In this document: piece after piece, positions 10,546-21,060 of the stretch | Layout: the number at the start of each line of letters is the position of its first letter | Numbering within the stretch: position 1 is the first letter of the stretch | Origin: Rhizophagus sp. LPA8_4_AMF | Lineage: Eukaryota; Glomeromycota; Glomeromycetes; Glomerales; Glomeraceae | Length of the DNA stretch: 44,727 bases | Reading direction: 5' to 3' | Assembly: GCA_021464525.1 (NCBI GenBank) | Contig: JADRCO010000189.1 | Location: 1 to 44,727 of the forward strand | Translations under genes and position numbers: made by a program | The notes under the pieces: generated by a model | Told to the model about the DNA's origin: nothing | Seen by the model: the letters and a program-made list of their open reading frames with translations, nothing else | The model's database searches: none

Positions 10546-10757
10546 AATGCTTATTTCCGTATAACTTACTAATTTATGTTAAAAACAAATACAATACTAT
10601 TTTTCAACTTTACCCCGTTATAAAAAATTTTCTGGGGAAAAATTCCGATAAATGATCATTTTTCAGTTTTATTCCGAAAAAACTCAGACATGTGGTCAAT
10701 TTTCTAACAACTTTTTATAGAGCTATCGATGTTTTTTTCAGATTTACCATGAACCGA

Positions 10758-11438
10758 TTAATTTCTAAGTAAATGATCAATTATTTGTTCCAATATTCTA
10801 ATGTATTCTTGGTCATTAGGTATTGAATTCACATTATATGAGGTGTTAATCGAAGTAGAATTATTTAGAGAAATATCAGTGGAAATATCAGTTGAACTGA
10901 CACTAGAAAAGTGAGTAGAATTCATAGAATTTTGAATCTGGAGATTTTCGTCATAAGTTGCGTCGTTTTCGTCATTTTCTTGATTATTTTCCATATAGTT
11001 CATATGTTTATCCAAAACGATTTGAATATTATTTTGCTTATAAGTTAATTTTGCATCCTTAACAAGTGATTCATAGAAACCCTTTACGTGTTTAGGTTCT
11101 ATATTCCAAGAATTTTTTGCGATTTTAGAAACTTCACCTATAGGAGGAAATTTATAATTTAAACCGCGATATTCTTTCATCAACGCCATTCTATATACAA
11201 TAAAAGCGTTGAGAAACAATTTTGGTTTGTTATTTGTATTGGCATTTTTGGTTAGATCGTTAATCGTTAAGATTGGAGGAAAAGATGGTTTAAGAATAGT
11301 GAGAATATTGTTGGAGTCACCTCTACCACTAGCAGTATTAGTTTTACCACATAATTTGGAATCATTTGCATAGATATTAGAATTAATAAATGATATGTCA
11401 CGTTTGCGATATTTCTGTTTTAAAGTGATTTTGGGCAT
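10758..11438 (-). CDS. MATA-HMG-like HMG-box protein (226 aa)
   Basis: A single-exon HMG-box gene, second in the minus-strand array. The start is set by MPKITLKQKYRKRD, shared with the gene at 12595. The protein has the FPPILTINDL motif (about residues 52-62) and an HMG box at about 75-140 (LNAFIAYR, KEYR, VSKIAKNSW, VKGFYESLVKDAK). A linker rich in Asn, Ser and Thr holds a repeated STDIS motif, and the end is NDQEYIRILEQIIDHLLRN. The usual proline before NAFI is leucine, and GLNYKFPP replaces IKNCKLPP, so the box has begun to diverge. A role as nuclear DNA-binding regulator is inferred from the family. The C-terminal linker resembles the relic at 15190-15473, which probably derives from the same lineage. 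Confidence 0.9.
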   Translation of the reverse strand: MPKITLKQKYRKRDISFINSNIYANDSKLCGKTNTASGRGDSNNILTILKPSFPPILTINDLTKNANTNNKPKLFLNAFIVYRMALMKEYRGLNYKFPPIGEVSKIAKNSWNIEPKHVKGFYESLVKDAKLTYKQNNIQIVLDKHMNYMENNQENDENDATYDENLQIQNSMNSTHFSSVSSTDISTDISLNNSTSINTSYNVNSIPNDQEYIRILEQIIDHLLRN

Positions 11439-11484
11439 ATTAAAGGTTTAACAAAAAATTAAATAAATTTAAAACTACTTTTAG

Positions 11485-11515
11485 GGACGTAGAAAATTTG
11501 GTCATTTTATAACAA
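11485..11515 (-). promoter_or_regulatory. Conserved promoter-proximal block, TATA-like
   Basis: The minus strand reads TTATAAAATGACCAAATTTT then CTACGTCCC about 50-75 bp upstream of the ATG at 11438, as at 5115-5150 and 13268-13293. Confidence 0.55.
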
Positions 11516-12140
11516 AACATGATAATATTTTTATATTGAAATACTTGGCGTAATGTTAATTAATAGCAATACCGATTTCTGACACATTGTTTATTTTTTA
11601 TGGTCACGTTTCTGTGAAAGATTATTTATTTTTAGGAGCGTTCGGTTTCTTAAAACTTTTAATTGCCCAGCCCTAATATGATCTACACGGAAAATAAGTG
11701 CAGATTATGTAATATCTGTTTTATTTTATTTTATTTTATTCAATGGTTATCCTAACGTGAACGGATTATGTAATATCTGTTATCCTCATAGGATCATGAT
11801 GTCAATCATTTTGTTCACAATCGGCATGTCTACATGATTATCATACATTGCTATTATTAGGTGCATTACAATTATAGATTACAGGGTTTACAGATAAATA
11901 AACCAATTATTGATTTATTAATCCTTGTAAATTGCCAAGTTTGCTTTAACATTGATTTGTTTTCTAAGGAAGGCTATCAAGGCCGATGACTCGACGACAG
12001 CCAATCATTTAAACATCAACCTTCATATTGAATAACACTTTGTGCCTAATGACTATATCATATTTATAAGAGATTTACATTTGTGAATCATTTATTTATC
12101 TCTTATAAATTCTAGATAATAAATTAAAAAATTTATTTCT
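11516..12140. other. Intergenic, no gene seen
   Basis: A short TTTTA tandem run lies at about 11722-11740, and a direct repeat of GGATTATGTAATATCTGTT occurs near 11703 (as CAGATTATG...) and 11763. No gene or RNA could be supported. Confidence 0.5.
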
Positions 12141-12144
12141 TTAT

Positions 12145-12175
12145 ATTCGGATTTGCATCGATATTAATTTTTTTT
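12145..12175 (-). pseudogene. Minimal MATA-HMG N-terminal scrap
   Basis: TTCGGATTTGCATCGATATTAA resembles the reverse complement of the codons for the NANxSKL segment in the N-terminal part of the family (compare 4995-5030). It is followed by long T runs. It is too short to be sure. Confidence 0.3.
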
Positions 12176-12456
12176 TTTTTATTTCTTGTTTTTTTTTTTT
12201 TGAGATCATGAATATTTTAAATTTCATTGAATGAGAAAAGCAGCTTAATAAACTTTTGAAAAAAAATCTTGCCCATTATGAATTTATATATAATAAATAT
12301 TATTAGTAAAACTTACAGTACTATACAATCTCAAATTCATAAAAAATTAATTGTATTTGACTAATTTATTTACTGGAATGTATAATTACAAATTCACGAA
12401 TGAAATTATGTAGGATAGTAACTTAAAAGTGAGAAGACTTAAATAATTTTTTTCAT

Positions 12457-12520
12457 AGAGGTTTCCCGATTTGGAAAAATCTATGAAATTGCATAATAAA
12501 TTTCCGTGTAACAACATAGG
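12457..12520 (-). repeat. Conserved 3'-flanking block of the HMG duplicons
   Basis: TTTCCCGATTTGGAAAAATC and AAATTGCATAATAAATTTCC, nearly identical to the block at 4225-4290. This agrees with the genes at 4387 and 12595 being sister copies. Confidence 0.75.
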
Positions 12521-12594
12521 GTTATTAAATAGAAATACTAATTTAGTTTCTCATAACTTATTAAATTTATGCGAGTAAGGTACCATTATTCAAT

Positions 12595-13236
12595 TTATAT
12601 ATTATTTTTAAGTAAACAATCAATTATTTGTTCCAACACTTTAATGTATTCTCGATCGTCAATCGAAGTAGAATCGACACTAAGAAAGCTGAATTTATTA
12701 TTACGAATAGAATTCTCAGCATCACCAGGATACTGAATCTGGTGATTTTCATTTACGGCTACGTCATAGGTTGCCCCGCTTTCTTGGCTATTTACCACAT
12801 GATTGACCATGTGCTTGTCCAAAACGATTTGAATATTATTTTGCTTATAAATAGATTTTGCATTCTCAACAAGTGAGCCATAAAAATCCTTTACTTGTTT
12901 AGGTTCCATATTCCAAGAATTTTTAGCGATTTTAGAAACTTCACCCATAGGAGGTAATTTACAATTTTTAATACGATATTCTTTCATCAATGCCATTCTA
13001 TATGCAATAAAAGCGTTTGGAAGCAATTTTGGCTTATTTTTGGTATTGTTTTTAATTAGTTCATCAATCATTAAGGTTGAAGGGAATGATGGTTTGAGGA
13101 TAGTGAGAATATTGTTGGAGTTGCCTTCACCACTATTAGTTTTGCCACGTAAATTGAAATTATGTGTATTTATATTAGAATGAATGAATGATATATCACG
13201 CTTGCGATATTTTTGTTTTAAAGTGGTTTTAGGCAT
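12595..13236 (-). CDS. MATA-HMG-like HMG-box protein (213 aa)
   Basis: A single-exon HMG-box gene. The start is fixed by MPKTTLKQKYRKRD. FPSTLMIDELIKN lies at about residues 51-63 and the HMG box at about 71-137 (PNAFIAYRMALMKEYR, VSKIAKNSWNMEP, VKDFYGSLVENAK). The linker is acidic and Asn-rich, and the end is DREYIKVLEQIIDCLLKNN. The box differs from the gene at 4387 at only a handful of positions, and the two share LRGKTN, both flanking blocks and about 180 bp of upstream DNA. They are the youngest duplicate pair in the window. Glycine replaces the usual glutamate in YESLV. Nuclear DNA binding is inferred from the family. Confidence 0.9.
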   Translation of the reverse strand: MPKTTLKQKYRKRDISFIHSNINTHNFNLRGKTNSGEGNSNNILTILKPSFPSTLMIDELIKNNTKNKPKLLPNAFIAYRMALMKEYRIKNCKLPPMGEVSKIAKNSWNMEPKQVKDFYGSLVENAKSIYKQNNIQIVLDKHMVNHVVNSQESGATYDVAVNENHQIQYPGDAENSIRNNKFSFLSVDSTSIDDREYIKVLEQIIDCLLKNNI

Positions 13237-13267
13237 GTTTGAAAATAAATTTAGAAATACTTTAGGA

Positions 13268-13293
13268 ACGTAGAAAATTTGGTCATTTTATAA
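13268..13293 (-). promoter_or_regulatory. Conserved promoter-proximal block, TATA-like
   Basis: The minus strand reads TTATAAAATGACCAAATTTT then CTACGTTCC, about 35-57 bp upstream of the ATG at 13236. The words and their order are the same as for the genes at 4387 and 10758. Confidence 0.55.
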
Positions 13294-13760
13294 CAAAATC
13301 AATATTTTTTTTTTTAGGGTATATTTGGTGCAACGTTTATTAAGAAAGGTCTGGGCTATTTACATTTTACATTTAAATGTGCTACAAAAATTATTTTCCC
13401 CTTGTAACGGGAGAATAACTCCGACATTTCAAATTTTTTTTCTTGTCAATCAAATAGATCAGCGGAACTAAAGATATTTTTGATAGCATGATTAATAGCA
13501 TGATTAATATTTACGTGAAAAAAGCTGGTAGATTTAGGTTTGCCAAGACCTATAATTAGAAATACGGTCAATCATACATTATTCCTCAATTATTTTAATA
13601 AGAAACGCTGTTTGGATGATATACAAATTTTAACAAATTTAACAAATTTTAATGTTGTACATCGTCACGTCCGGACGGAGTGAGACATTTGTGTGCTCAT
13701 AAAAAAATATGACTAATGATTTACAGGCTTTACAGGCTATGCATGCGTTTCTCTTTCATG
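13294..13760. other. Upstream duplicon flank, no gene
   Basis: The first 180 bp align with 5151-5340. The remainder holds a small tandem AACAAATTTAACAAATTTTAA (about 13630-13652) and nothing recognisable. Confidence 0.5.
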
Positions 13761-13904
13761 ATTTTTATTTATTTAGTTATTCATTCATTTTATATATTTA
13801 ATTTTGAATATCTTAAGTATAGAAGCAAACTAAAAATTTATTTTATTTTCATTATCTCAATTATAAGATACTAATTATGCGAGATCCTCATTATTCGAGT
13901 TAAT

Positions 13905-13940
13905 TAAGTAACGCGTTTACGATATTTTTGTTTAAGATAT
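13905..13940 (-). pseudogene. 5'-end stub of a MATA-HMG-like gene
   Basis: The minus strand reads LKQKYRKRVT, the family N-terminus, before stopping. Its upstream flank (AAATTCGACCATTTTACAAG) follows at about 13963-13983, as in the stubs near 3645 and 9050. Confidence 0.5.
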
Positions 13941-13983
13941 AAAAATAAAAATTTTTTCGGGAAATTCGACCATTTTACAAGAA

Positions 13984-14095
13984 ATCTTTTTTTTTTTTTT
14001 TTTTTTGGTTTAAAAATTTTTTTTTTTTTTTTATATTTTGATATTTTTTTTTGTCGGTTTTTTTTTCAAATGATCTTTTTTTTTTTTGGTAAATA
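13984..14095. repeat. Poly(T)-rich low-complexity tract
   Basis: Several T runs of 9-20 bases are broken by GG, ATATTTTG and GTCGG. It sits where the duplicon copies near 3820-3930 and 12170-12200 also have long T runs, so the tract belongs to the duplicated unit. Confidence 0.7.
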
Positions 14096-14426
14096 AAATC
14101 AAACTTAGCTAATCAATCTCATGAATCAATCTCATGAATTTTAAAAACTTACATAAAAACGTGAACAAGAGTTTTAAACCTTAAAAAAGAAACTGAACCT
14201 TTCTCCTTATAAATTTATGTATAAAATTATGATCAAAAAATCCTCAATAAAAACGGTTAAAATTGACGATCCAAACCAAATTTATATTAAACCAAATTCA
14301 TAAACCAACCAACAAAAAAAAAAATTGTTATTAATCACTGAAATATATAATTAAAAAGTCAAACGTAAAGATGATGATTTAATAATTAGGAAGACTTAAC
14401 TACTTTAATTAAAGAATAATTTTTCA

Positions 14427-14490
14427 TAGGGATTTCCCAATTTGGAAAGACCTATAACATAGCATAATAAATTCCCGTGTAACATAAGCT
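14427..14490 (-). repeat. Conserved 3'-flanking block of the HMG duplicons
   Basis: GGGATTTCCCAATTTGGAAAG and AGCATAATAAATTCCCGTG, then TAACATAAGCTT. It marks the 3' side of the relic at 15190-15473. Confidence 0.65.
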
Positions 14491-15189
14491 TTATTAAAGT
14501 AGAAAAGCTTATTTTTCATGTAACTTATAAAAAACGAATACAGTACTATTTTTTCAATGGGTATTGCTAAAGCTCACCGGTAATTGCACTAGTTAATTCT
14601 GGCCAAGATTATAACACGTTAATAATTTAAATTGCAGATTGCCACATTTTTTTGTGCAAATTTAATAACTAATTTGGTGAAATAATCATTGTTAGATTCT
14701 AAATACGTCAAGATTTTTAATAAAAAGAAATTTTTTAAAGAAAAAATGTAATTTACTTATAAAAATCAAGATTTTATGTTTTTCTCAAGAACATAAGTCT
14801 TGGTATATCGAAATTGGGGATTATCAAATTCTATAATTAATTTACCCTCGATATAACGATATAACGGATTTTTTACACATTTTACTAATGGAACGGGCGG
14901 TTCCATTATATCGAATTTCACTATGTAAAACAATGTGTTGTTTAAGTTAGCATTTTAGTTAATTTTGGAATAAAATCCTAAAACTCAAAATTTATTAAAA
15001 TTGTATGTAAAAATCAAAACATTGCATTTTTCTCAAAAAACTATCTAATTAACAACCTTTTTGAACTTAGAAAATCTTTTTTCTCTCATAAAATTGCATA
15101 TAAAAATGTTGTATAAATTATAAAAAAATTAAAATAATCGTTTAGTAATTTCCTTTTTCAATTTTACGGAAATAGTCAGAGTTGCCGAA

Positions 15190-15473
15190 GCGAATTCACA
15201 TCATATGAGGTATTGATCGAAGTAGATGTTCAATGTAATATCAGTTGAACCGGCACTAGGAAATCCAAAGTTCTCGGCATCAAAAGAATTCTGAATTACG
15301 ACTGCGTCATAGGTTGCACCGCTTTCTTAATTAGATTATCTTCCATTAAGATCGAAGGAAAACGATGGTTTGAAGTCAAAAGTACGTATTTGCATCGATA
15401 TTAGGATTAACGTTAACGTCGTTAACGTTAATAAATGATATGTCGTATTTGTGATAAAAGAAATTTTGGGTAT
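15190..15473 (-). pseudogene. MATA-HMG-like relic lacking the HMG box
   Basis: The minus strand starts with ATA (15471-15473) in place of ATG, then an N-terminal part with the INPxIDAN-like segment expanded by TTAACG words. A degraded KPSFPS segment follows, then a jump straight into linker codons (GATYD, QNS, SSVSST-like, SINTSY). The whole box and the DLIKN-PK segment are missing, and several frame breaks are present. Its tail resembles the gene at 10758. A second relic (2490-2778) has the same ATA start and the same missing domain. Confidence 0.75.
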
Positions 15474-15876
15474 ATTGTAAATATAAATATTCTTTCATGA
15501 AAAGAAGTTTAATACATAAAAGATCAAAATTGAAAAATTTACTATTAACTAAAAACCCGCTAAATTAACCTACTCTAACCGTTGAGTAACGATTATATAC
15601 TTGTTTATATATGGTTAAAAGCAAGCACAGCACCAATATTCCTGTAAACGGTAATTTTAATTTCGGGGAAAATCTTTTTTCCCATAGATAAAAATCTCTC
15701 ATGGTTAAGTTAAATCATCTGGTGCAACATTAATTATTCATAAGAATATATTTGTCCAAATTCTGGTATAATCAACACACGAAACAACTTCATTTTATTA
15801 TTGATTATTAATTTTATTTTATTGATTTATATGAAAAAACCGCAGCAGCAAATTAATTAGTCCGAAGTGTAACGAA

Positions 15877-15907
<31 letters not shown>

Positions 15908-16095
15908 TTATATGAAGGACTATATACTCTACGTCAATTTCCGTTGTCCGGTAATTCCCAATTACTGCTCATCCCAGGAACTGAACCGCCACTTCGGACT
16001 TAATACCGGCTTCCGTTTCCCTAATTATATATAATAAACGGTAGCGTCACTAGCGTGTTACATTTGTGTATTTTGATTTTCTTAATATTAAACAG
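15474..16095. other. Intergenic, with an AT microsatellite
   Basis: An (AT)n run of about 26 bp lies at 15877-15903. GC-richer words around 15930-16045 (CACTTCGGACTTAATACCGG, GTAGCGTCACTAG) resemble 10372-10425 (CGCTTCGGACCC, CCCGTCACTAG), which hints at a shared decayed repeat. No gene is visible. Confidence 0.5.
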
Positions 16096-16096
16096 A

Positions 16097-16215
16097 TTTA
16101 CAGTACGTGTAAATCCAAATGTCCCGACAGGACATTTTCCCGACCGACCGTTTGTTCACGTGTTAGTGCATAACTCTGGGCAAATGTCCTGTCGAGAAAT
16201 CGTACGTCACCGTGT
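16097..16215. mobile_element. Short fold-back (MITE-like) element
   Basis: GACAGGACATTTTCCC at about 16125-16140 is inverted at 16178-16194 (GGGCAAATGTCCTGTC), with weaker outer pairing between AGTACGTGTAAATC and CGTACGTCACCGTG. The open frame that spans it (16055-16300) is a by-product of the repeat. No target duplication was found. Confidence 0.5.
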
Positions 16216-16504
16216 AATTCATGCGTTTAAATTTTTATTAGTTTTCCGGACTAATATAAGACCTATTAAAAATGAAGATGAAATCTTTATAAATCAATAA
16301 TAAAAATGATATAGTATAGTATTTATTTTTTGTTGTCGGTTAATTCGTTAATATATGAACGAGGTAAGAATCGGAAATTTTGATCATACTGTAAATATAA
16401 TACCAAATTGTGACATTTAAATAATAATCAATAAGATTCAATAACTAATATAACTAAAATAAACAACTAACATAAAATTATACTATATAATTAATCAATA
16501 ACTT

Positions 16505-18789
16505 TTAATTTATTTTACATGTTCGTTTTCTATTAAGTTTTTTCAATTTAACGTTAGCATTTTGATATCCTTGTTCTGAAGATTGTGTATACCAAAGTAT
16601 TGCTTGATCTATGTCTTTGTTAGTTCCAATCCCTTTTTCATACATTTCTCCAAGATCAAATTGAGCTATAGCCATGCCGTCTCCTGAATTAGCCGCTTTT
16701 CTACATAAATTAAAAGCTTTCTTGGTGTCTACATCAACGCCTTTTCCATATTTATAACACTGGGAAAGATCATAAGCTGCTAAGTAACTTCCATTACTTT
16801 CACCCTTTGTATACCAATCCACAGCAATTGCTTCGTTCTTTTCAACACCTATTCCTTTTTCGTAAAAATAACCAAGTCTTGCCTGTCCTATCGCAATATC
16901 TTTACTAGCTATTAATTTATAACATTCAAAAGCTAATTGTGGATTTTTCTTAGTTCCATGTCCATATTGATTACATGCTCCTACATAATATAACGATAAT
17001 ATGTGATTCTGCGTTGAAGAATTCATGAATAAATAAAATGCTAATTCATAATTCTTATTTTTTACAATTCCAAAATAATTAAAATATCCAAATAAAAATA
17101 TATTATCGGAGTTATTTTGATTATTTAATAACCAATTATAAATCTCTTTCTTATTAATGTTATGATCATTAAGATAATTTAGAACATATTTTTTTCTTAT
17201 GTTTAAACTTTTTCCTTCATTTAATATTTTAAAATAAAGTTTTGTTATATCATCAATATTATTACTTAAATCCCTTTCGGTAAATTCTTCTTCTGAAGAT
17301 CTCGTAGATCTCGTAGATCCAATTTCGATCGTGTTTAATAAATAATCATTACTTGAATGTGTTCTAATTGCATTTGAACTAAATTGTGACGAATCATTTG
17401 TAGCAGCCACTTCATTAAATTTTTCAATTAGCGAAGATAATTTCATATGTAATGAACCAAGTTCTGAAACATCTAAATCTTTTGTAATCATTTTGTTAAA
17501 CTTTTCCATCAATTGAGCTAATTCTTCTTGTAATGGATTAATAATTTCTGGAGGAGAAGTAAAACTATTCCTCTGATTATAATTATACGATAGTTCTTCT
17601 GATTGAATATTCGTTTTTAATCTTTTAACTACTTCTTCCATATTTGGTCGTTTACTCGGTTCATTATCCCAACATTCTAAGAAAATAATGATATTGTTAA
17701 TTATGGAATAACGATAAATGAATAAATTTTAAAAAATTATTACCTTCATAAAGTTTAACATAATCAGTTGGTGTATCAGGAACAATTGTTTCTCTTAAAC
17801 CACCCATAATTTCCAGAGCTAAATCAATATCATATGGTTCATTTTCTTTATAAAAGGGTTGTCGACCGCTTGATATTTCCCATAATAATATTCCAACACT
17901 ATACACGTCACTTTTTTCATTAGATTTGTGTGTTCCTCGTTTACCAAATTTTTTTGGATCCGTATAGGGAATTACACCAAATACTCTAGATTGAAGTCTA
18001 GATGATTCTTCAATCCTTTTTGATAATCCGAAATCTGCCAATTTAATAACATTTTGATGAACCAATATATTGCAAGAGTTCTATTAAAATAAACGAATTG
18101 GAGTTAAACAAGAAAATTTTTTTTAATAAAATAAAAATTTCTTTATAAAAAATTAAATTACCAAATCGTTATGTACAATTCCTTCATCATGCAAACATAA
18201 GACAGCACAAGCCAATTGATAAGCTATATTATACTTATCATTCCAAGTGAGATTTTCAAAATTTTTATTTAGGTAACTTTGAAGAGTTCCTTGGTCAGCA
18301 TATTCCAATACTAATTGGTAATCTTTCATTTTTTTATCTTCTTTTTTTTTTTAGAAAAAAAAGGAAATAATGTTTTTAAATAACTTGAAAAATCGTTTAA
18401 TAGCAAACATCATCATTACATACCTGAAACGGGCTTCGTGATTCCATAAAATCTGATGATATTATCATGAAAATCAACATCGCGTTGTAATTTGAGCTAC
18501 GAAATAAAATTATAAGAATTGAGTAATAGAAAATTTGTTACTTTTTAAAGATATCTAGAAAATTTTTTCTTACCTCATTAACAACCTCCTTTATGGTAAC
18601 GTTGTTTAAGTTAAAAAAAGACTTCAAGGCAAAATATTTGTCAGAACTTTTAAATTTTGCCTTGAATACTTTTCCAAAACTTCCAGAACCTATTTCTTCA
18701 ATACAACTAAATTTATCATACTCATAAAATCTAATATGATTATTTGTTATGGCTTCTTCAATCCAACCACTAGTTTCAATATTTTCCAT
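16505..18789 (-). CDS. Protein kinase with C-terminal Sel1 repeats (five exons, 658 aa)
   Basis: Exons on the minus strand: 18574-18789, 18424-18496, 18162-18340, 17744-18080 and 16505-17676. The four introns are 67-83 bp with GT-AG ends, and the frame is continuous from ATG 18789 to the stop at 16505. The kinase domain shows the glycine loop GSGSFGKV (34-41), ALK lysine 56, HND (153-155), N160 and DFG (172-174). PYTDPKKFG stands in the activation segment and CWDNEPSKRP (from about 269) at its end. The arginine of HRD is replaced by asparagine. From about residue 460, four to five Sel1 repeats follow (YEKGIGVEKNEAIAVDWYTKG; YEKGIGTNKDIDQAILWYTQS), usually protein-interaction scaffolds. Exon 3 may start at 18337, one residue shorter. 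This matches the large Rhizophagus TKL-like kinase/Sel1 family; substrates cannot be inferred. Confidence 0.9.
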
Positions 18790-21060
18790 TTTGTGAAGTA
18801 AATTATTTTATTTTATTTTATTTTTTTCGTTAAACCTTGCGAAAGTTCAATGAATGTTTCTTTTTTAGTAGTTAGAATATTTATACCCATTTTATTTGTC
18901 GTACAAGATGTATATTTGTTAGTGCCGTCCCCTATCATTCACCATTTAAAGAAACTTATTATGCACAAATCAGCGTGTGGCGATCAAGAGTAGTGTCATC
19001 ACCTATTGTTACTCAAATTCAATAAAAATATGACAAACATATAATTTTTATTTATTATCAACCAAAATAAACAAGTACGTATTTTTCAGTGATGAAAAAG
19101 ACAAAAAAAAATTTTAATATCTGAGAAAGGAATATAGATTCATGTCACATGACAATATCGTATTGACTCGAAATGCAAGGATAGTAACATACTGTTTCAA
19201 CAAATTAAAATGAAACTTCGGAAAGAAGTCACATTTAGTAGATATTTTAAATATATAGTACTATATATATATATATTTATTATTTATTAATCTTTGATCA
19301 ATGTGAACTGTGATTATGACCAATATCACTTTCTGCGCCGTGAGTCGTATAATGGTTATTACTATCCGTTTATCAGCATAATTTTGAATGTGCAAATTAC
19401 GCGCTTTCGTTTTATATGTATTATATTCATTTCAATTTTCAAGAATTTTTCAGTTTGTAATATGATCATGATTTGATCCAATCTCAAATAAGCGAATCAT
19501 GTGCGATGCTTTTTTTTTGTGTAGTTAACGTTAACGTGGATTACTACATAAACGGAGCAAGAAATTTAGCAATTATTTTAAAAATTTATAACCGTTAAGA
19601 ATTTTATCTCTGAATCAAAACCATACATAATTAATTATTTACCTACTTTATTGTCACAAAGAAATGCAAGTATCTTTTTACCTTATGAAAGGTTCAATAA
19701 TAACCGTTTAAAAATACGTGATTATATTTCAATGCTCAACATGCATATATAACTCTCAAAATTTTATTTTCGTCTCCTTTAAATTTTTAATTCTTTACAC
19801 TTTCGTACTATCGAAAGGTGGGCTCGTATATAGAAGTATAGGCGGTTAGTATTATTAAGACAAGCGCTTTTTTTTAATATGAACCTGTATTACTCAAAGT
19901 AAAATGTTTAATGATAGTTTTGATTATCTGCGTGTATTCAGAGAATTATAAATACATTTGTTTGTTTTTCAATTAATATGGTAAGTACAATTCTTTTGCC
20001 ATCTATATTTAGTAAAAAAAAAATTAAAAACTTGATAATTTAAACAGAATTAATTGTTACATTACTTAGTACACTGCCTTAATAAGAGGAACGTTAAATT
20101 TTCCATTTTAAAAAAATATATTCGGTTACTACGGTTATATGATTCTGTAAGTCGCATTATAGCTGTCGATCAATCGAAACACGCACGATGTAGGGGGTGA
20201 TTATAATTTGACATAAAGGGACAGAATATAAAAAAAAAAAAATGATCAGCGAAACTATGATGCATTTGTCTGTTACTCATGCATTATCAGTTTATCACAA
20301 GTAATCAAATGACCAATTGTTTATCTAAAATTTTTTGTATCGTAAATATAAAATTGGTATGTTTTGAGAACCAGCATTGATGAATGCAACATTCTTTTCA
20401 TTTAAGAAGAGACAGATTTTTATTCGGAGCTTCTTTACTATCTACTGTATTTATTATTAAAAGGCAAATAAATTAATTTTTTAAAACAATCGACGCTTAA
20501 AAAATGAACTATTGCTTTGATATCTTTTATTTGTCACGCTAATACATTGTTTTAAATAACTTTTTATACGGCATAATGTTGATCAGGGGGTGATGTTTAA
20601 TTTTAAATTCGAATTTTAGAATACTTCTAATGTAACCTGCCTTTTCTTATAACGATCATCATTTTTTAAATTTCAGCCCATCAAGCCACCGGATCTTTCA
20701 AAATTTTTATTGGATATAAAAAAAAACTGATTTTTTCTTTCGCGTGAATTAATTAAAAACTTCCCAGGATCCCGTAACTCAAAGTTCCAAATTTGGTAAA
20801 AAAAAAACTAGAAAGTACAAAAAAATTGGGGGAGGTTTTTGCATCATAAATTCAAAATTTTTGTGATTCAAAAAAAAAGAGATTAATCTGATAAATGACA
20901 AGATACAAAAATAGACATATAAAGGCCGCTTTTTCCAGCAAAGAATCAAAAAAGATGAGTTGAAAAAAAAATTTTCAAGTTTTCTTGATCATCAATTTTT
21001 GTATCACGCGACTTTTCTTACGTCACTTCGCAATAAATCTTATCTGGTACCAAATTAAAA
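18790..21060. other. Long intergenic region between the kinase and the F-box-like gene
   Basis: A TTTTA tandem run at 18808-18826 lies in the kinase promoter region. An (AT)n tract is at 19258-19275. The part 20640-20950 is unusually rich in A runs. No supported gene, RNA or element ends were found; open frames of up to 60 codons (19294-19476) have no domain. Confidence 0.5.

Noticed and set aside
12628-12876. Plus-strand frame opposite the HMG gene at 12595, and similar antisense frames at 4507-4710, 4904-5098 and 39619-39945
   Set aside because: These are shadows of the coding strand in conserved HMG genes.
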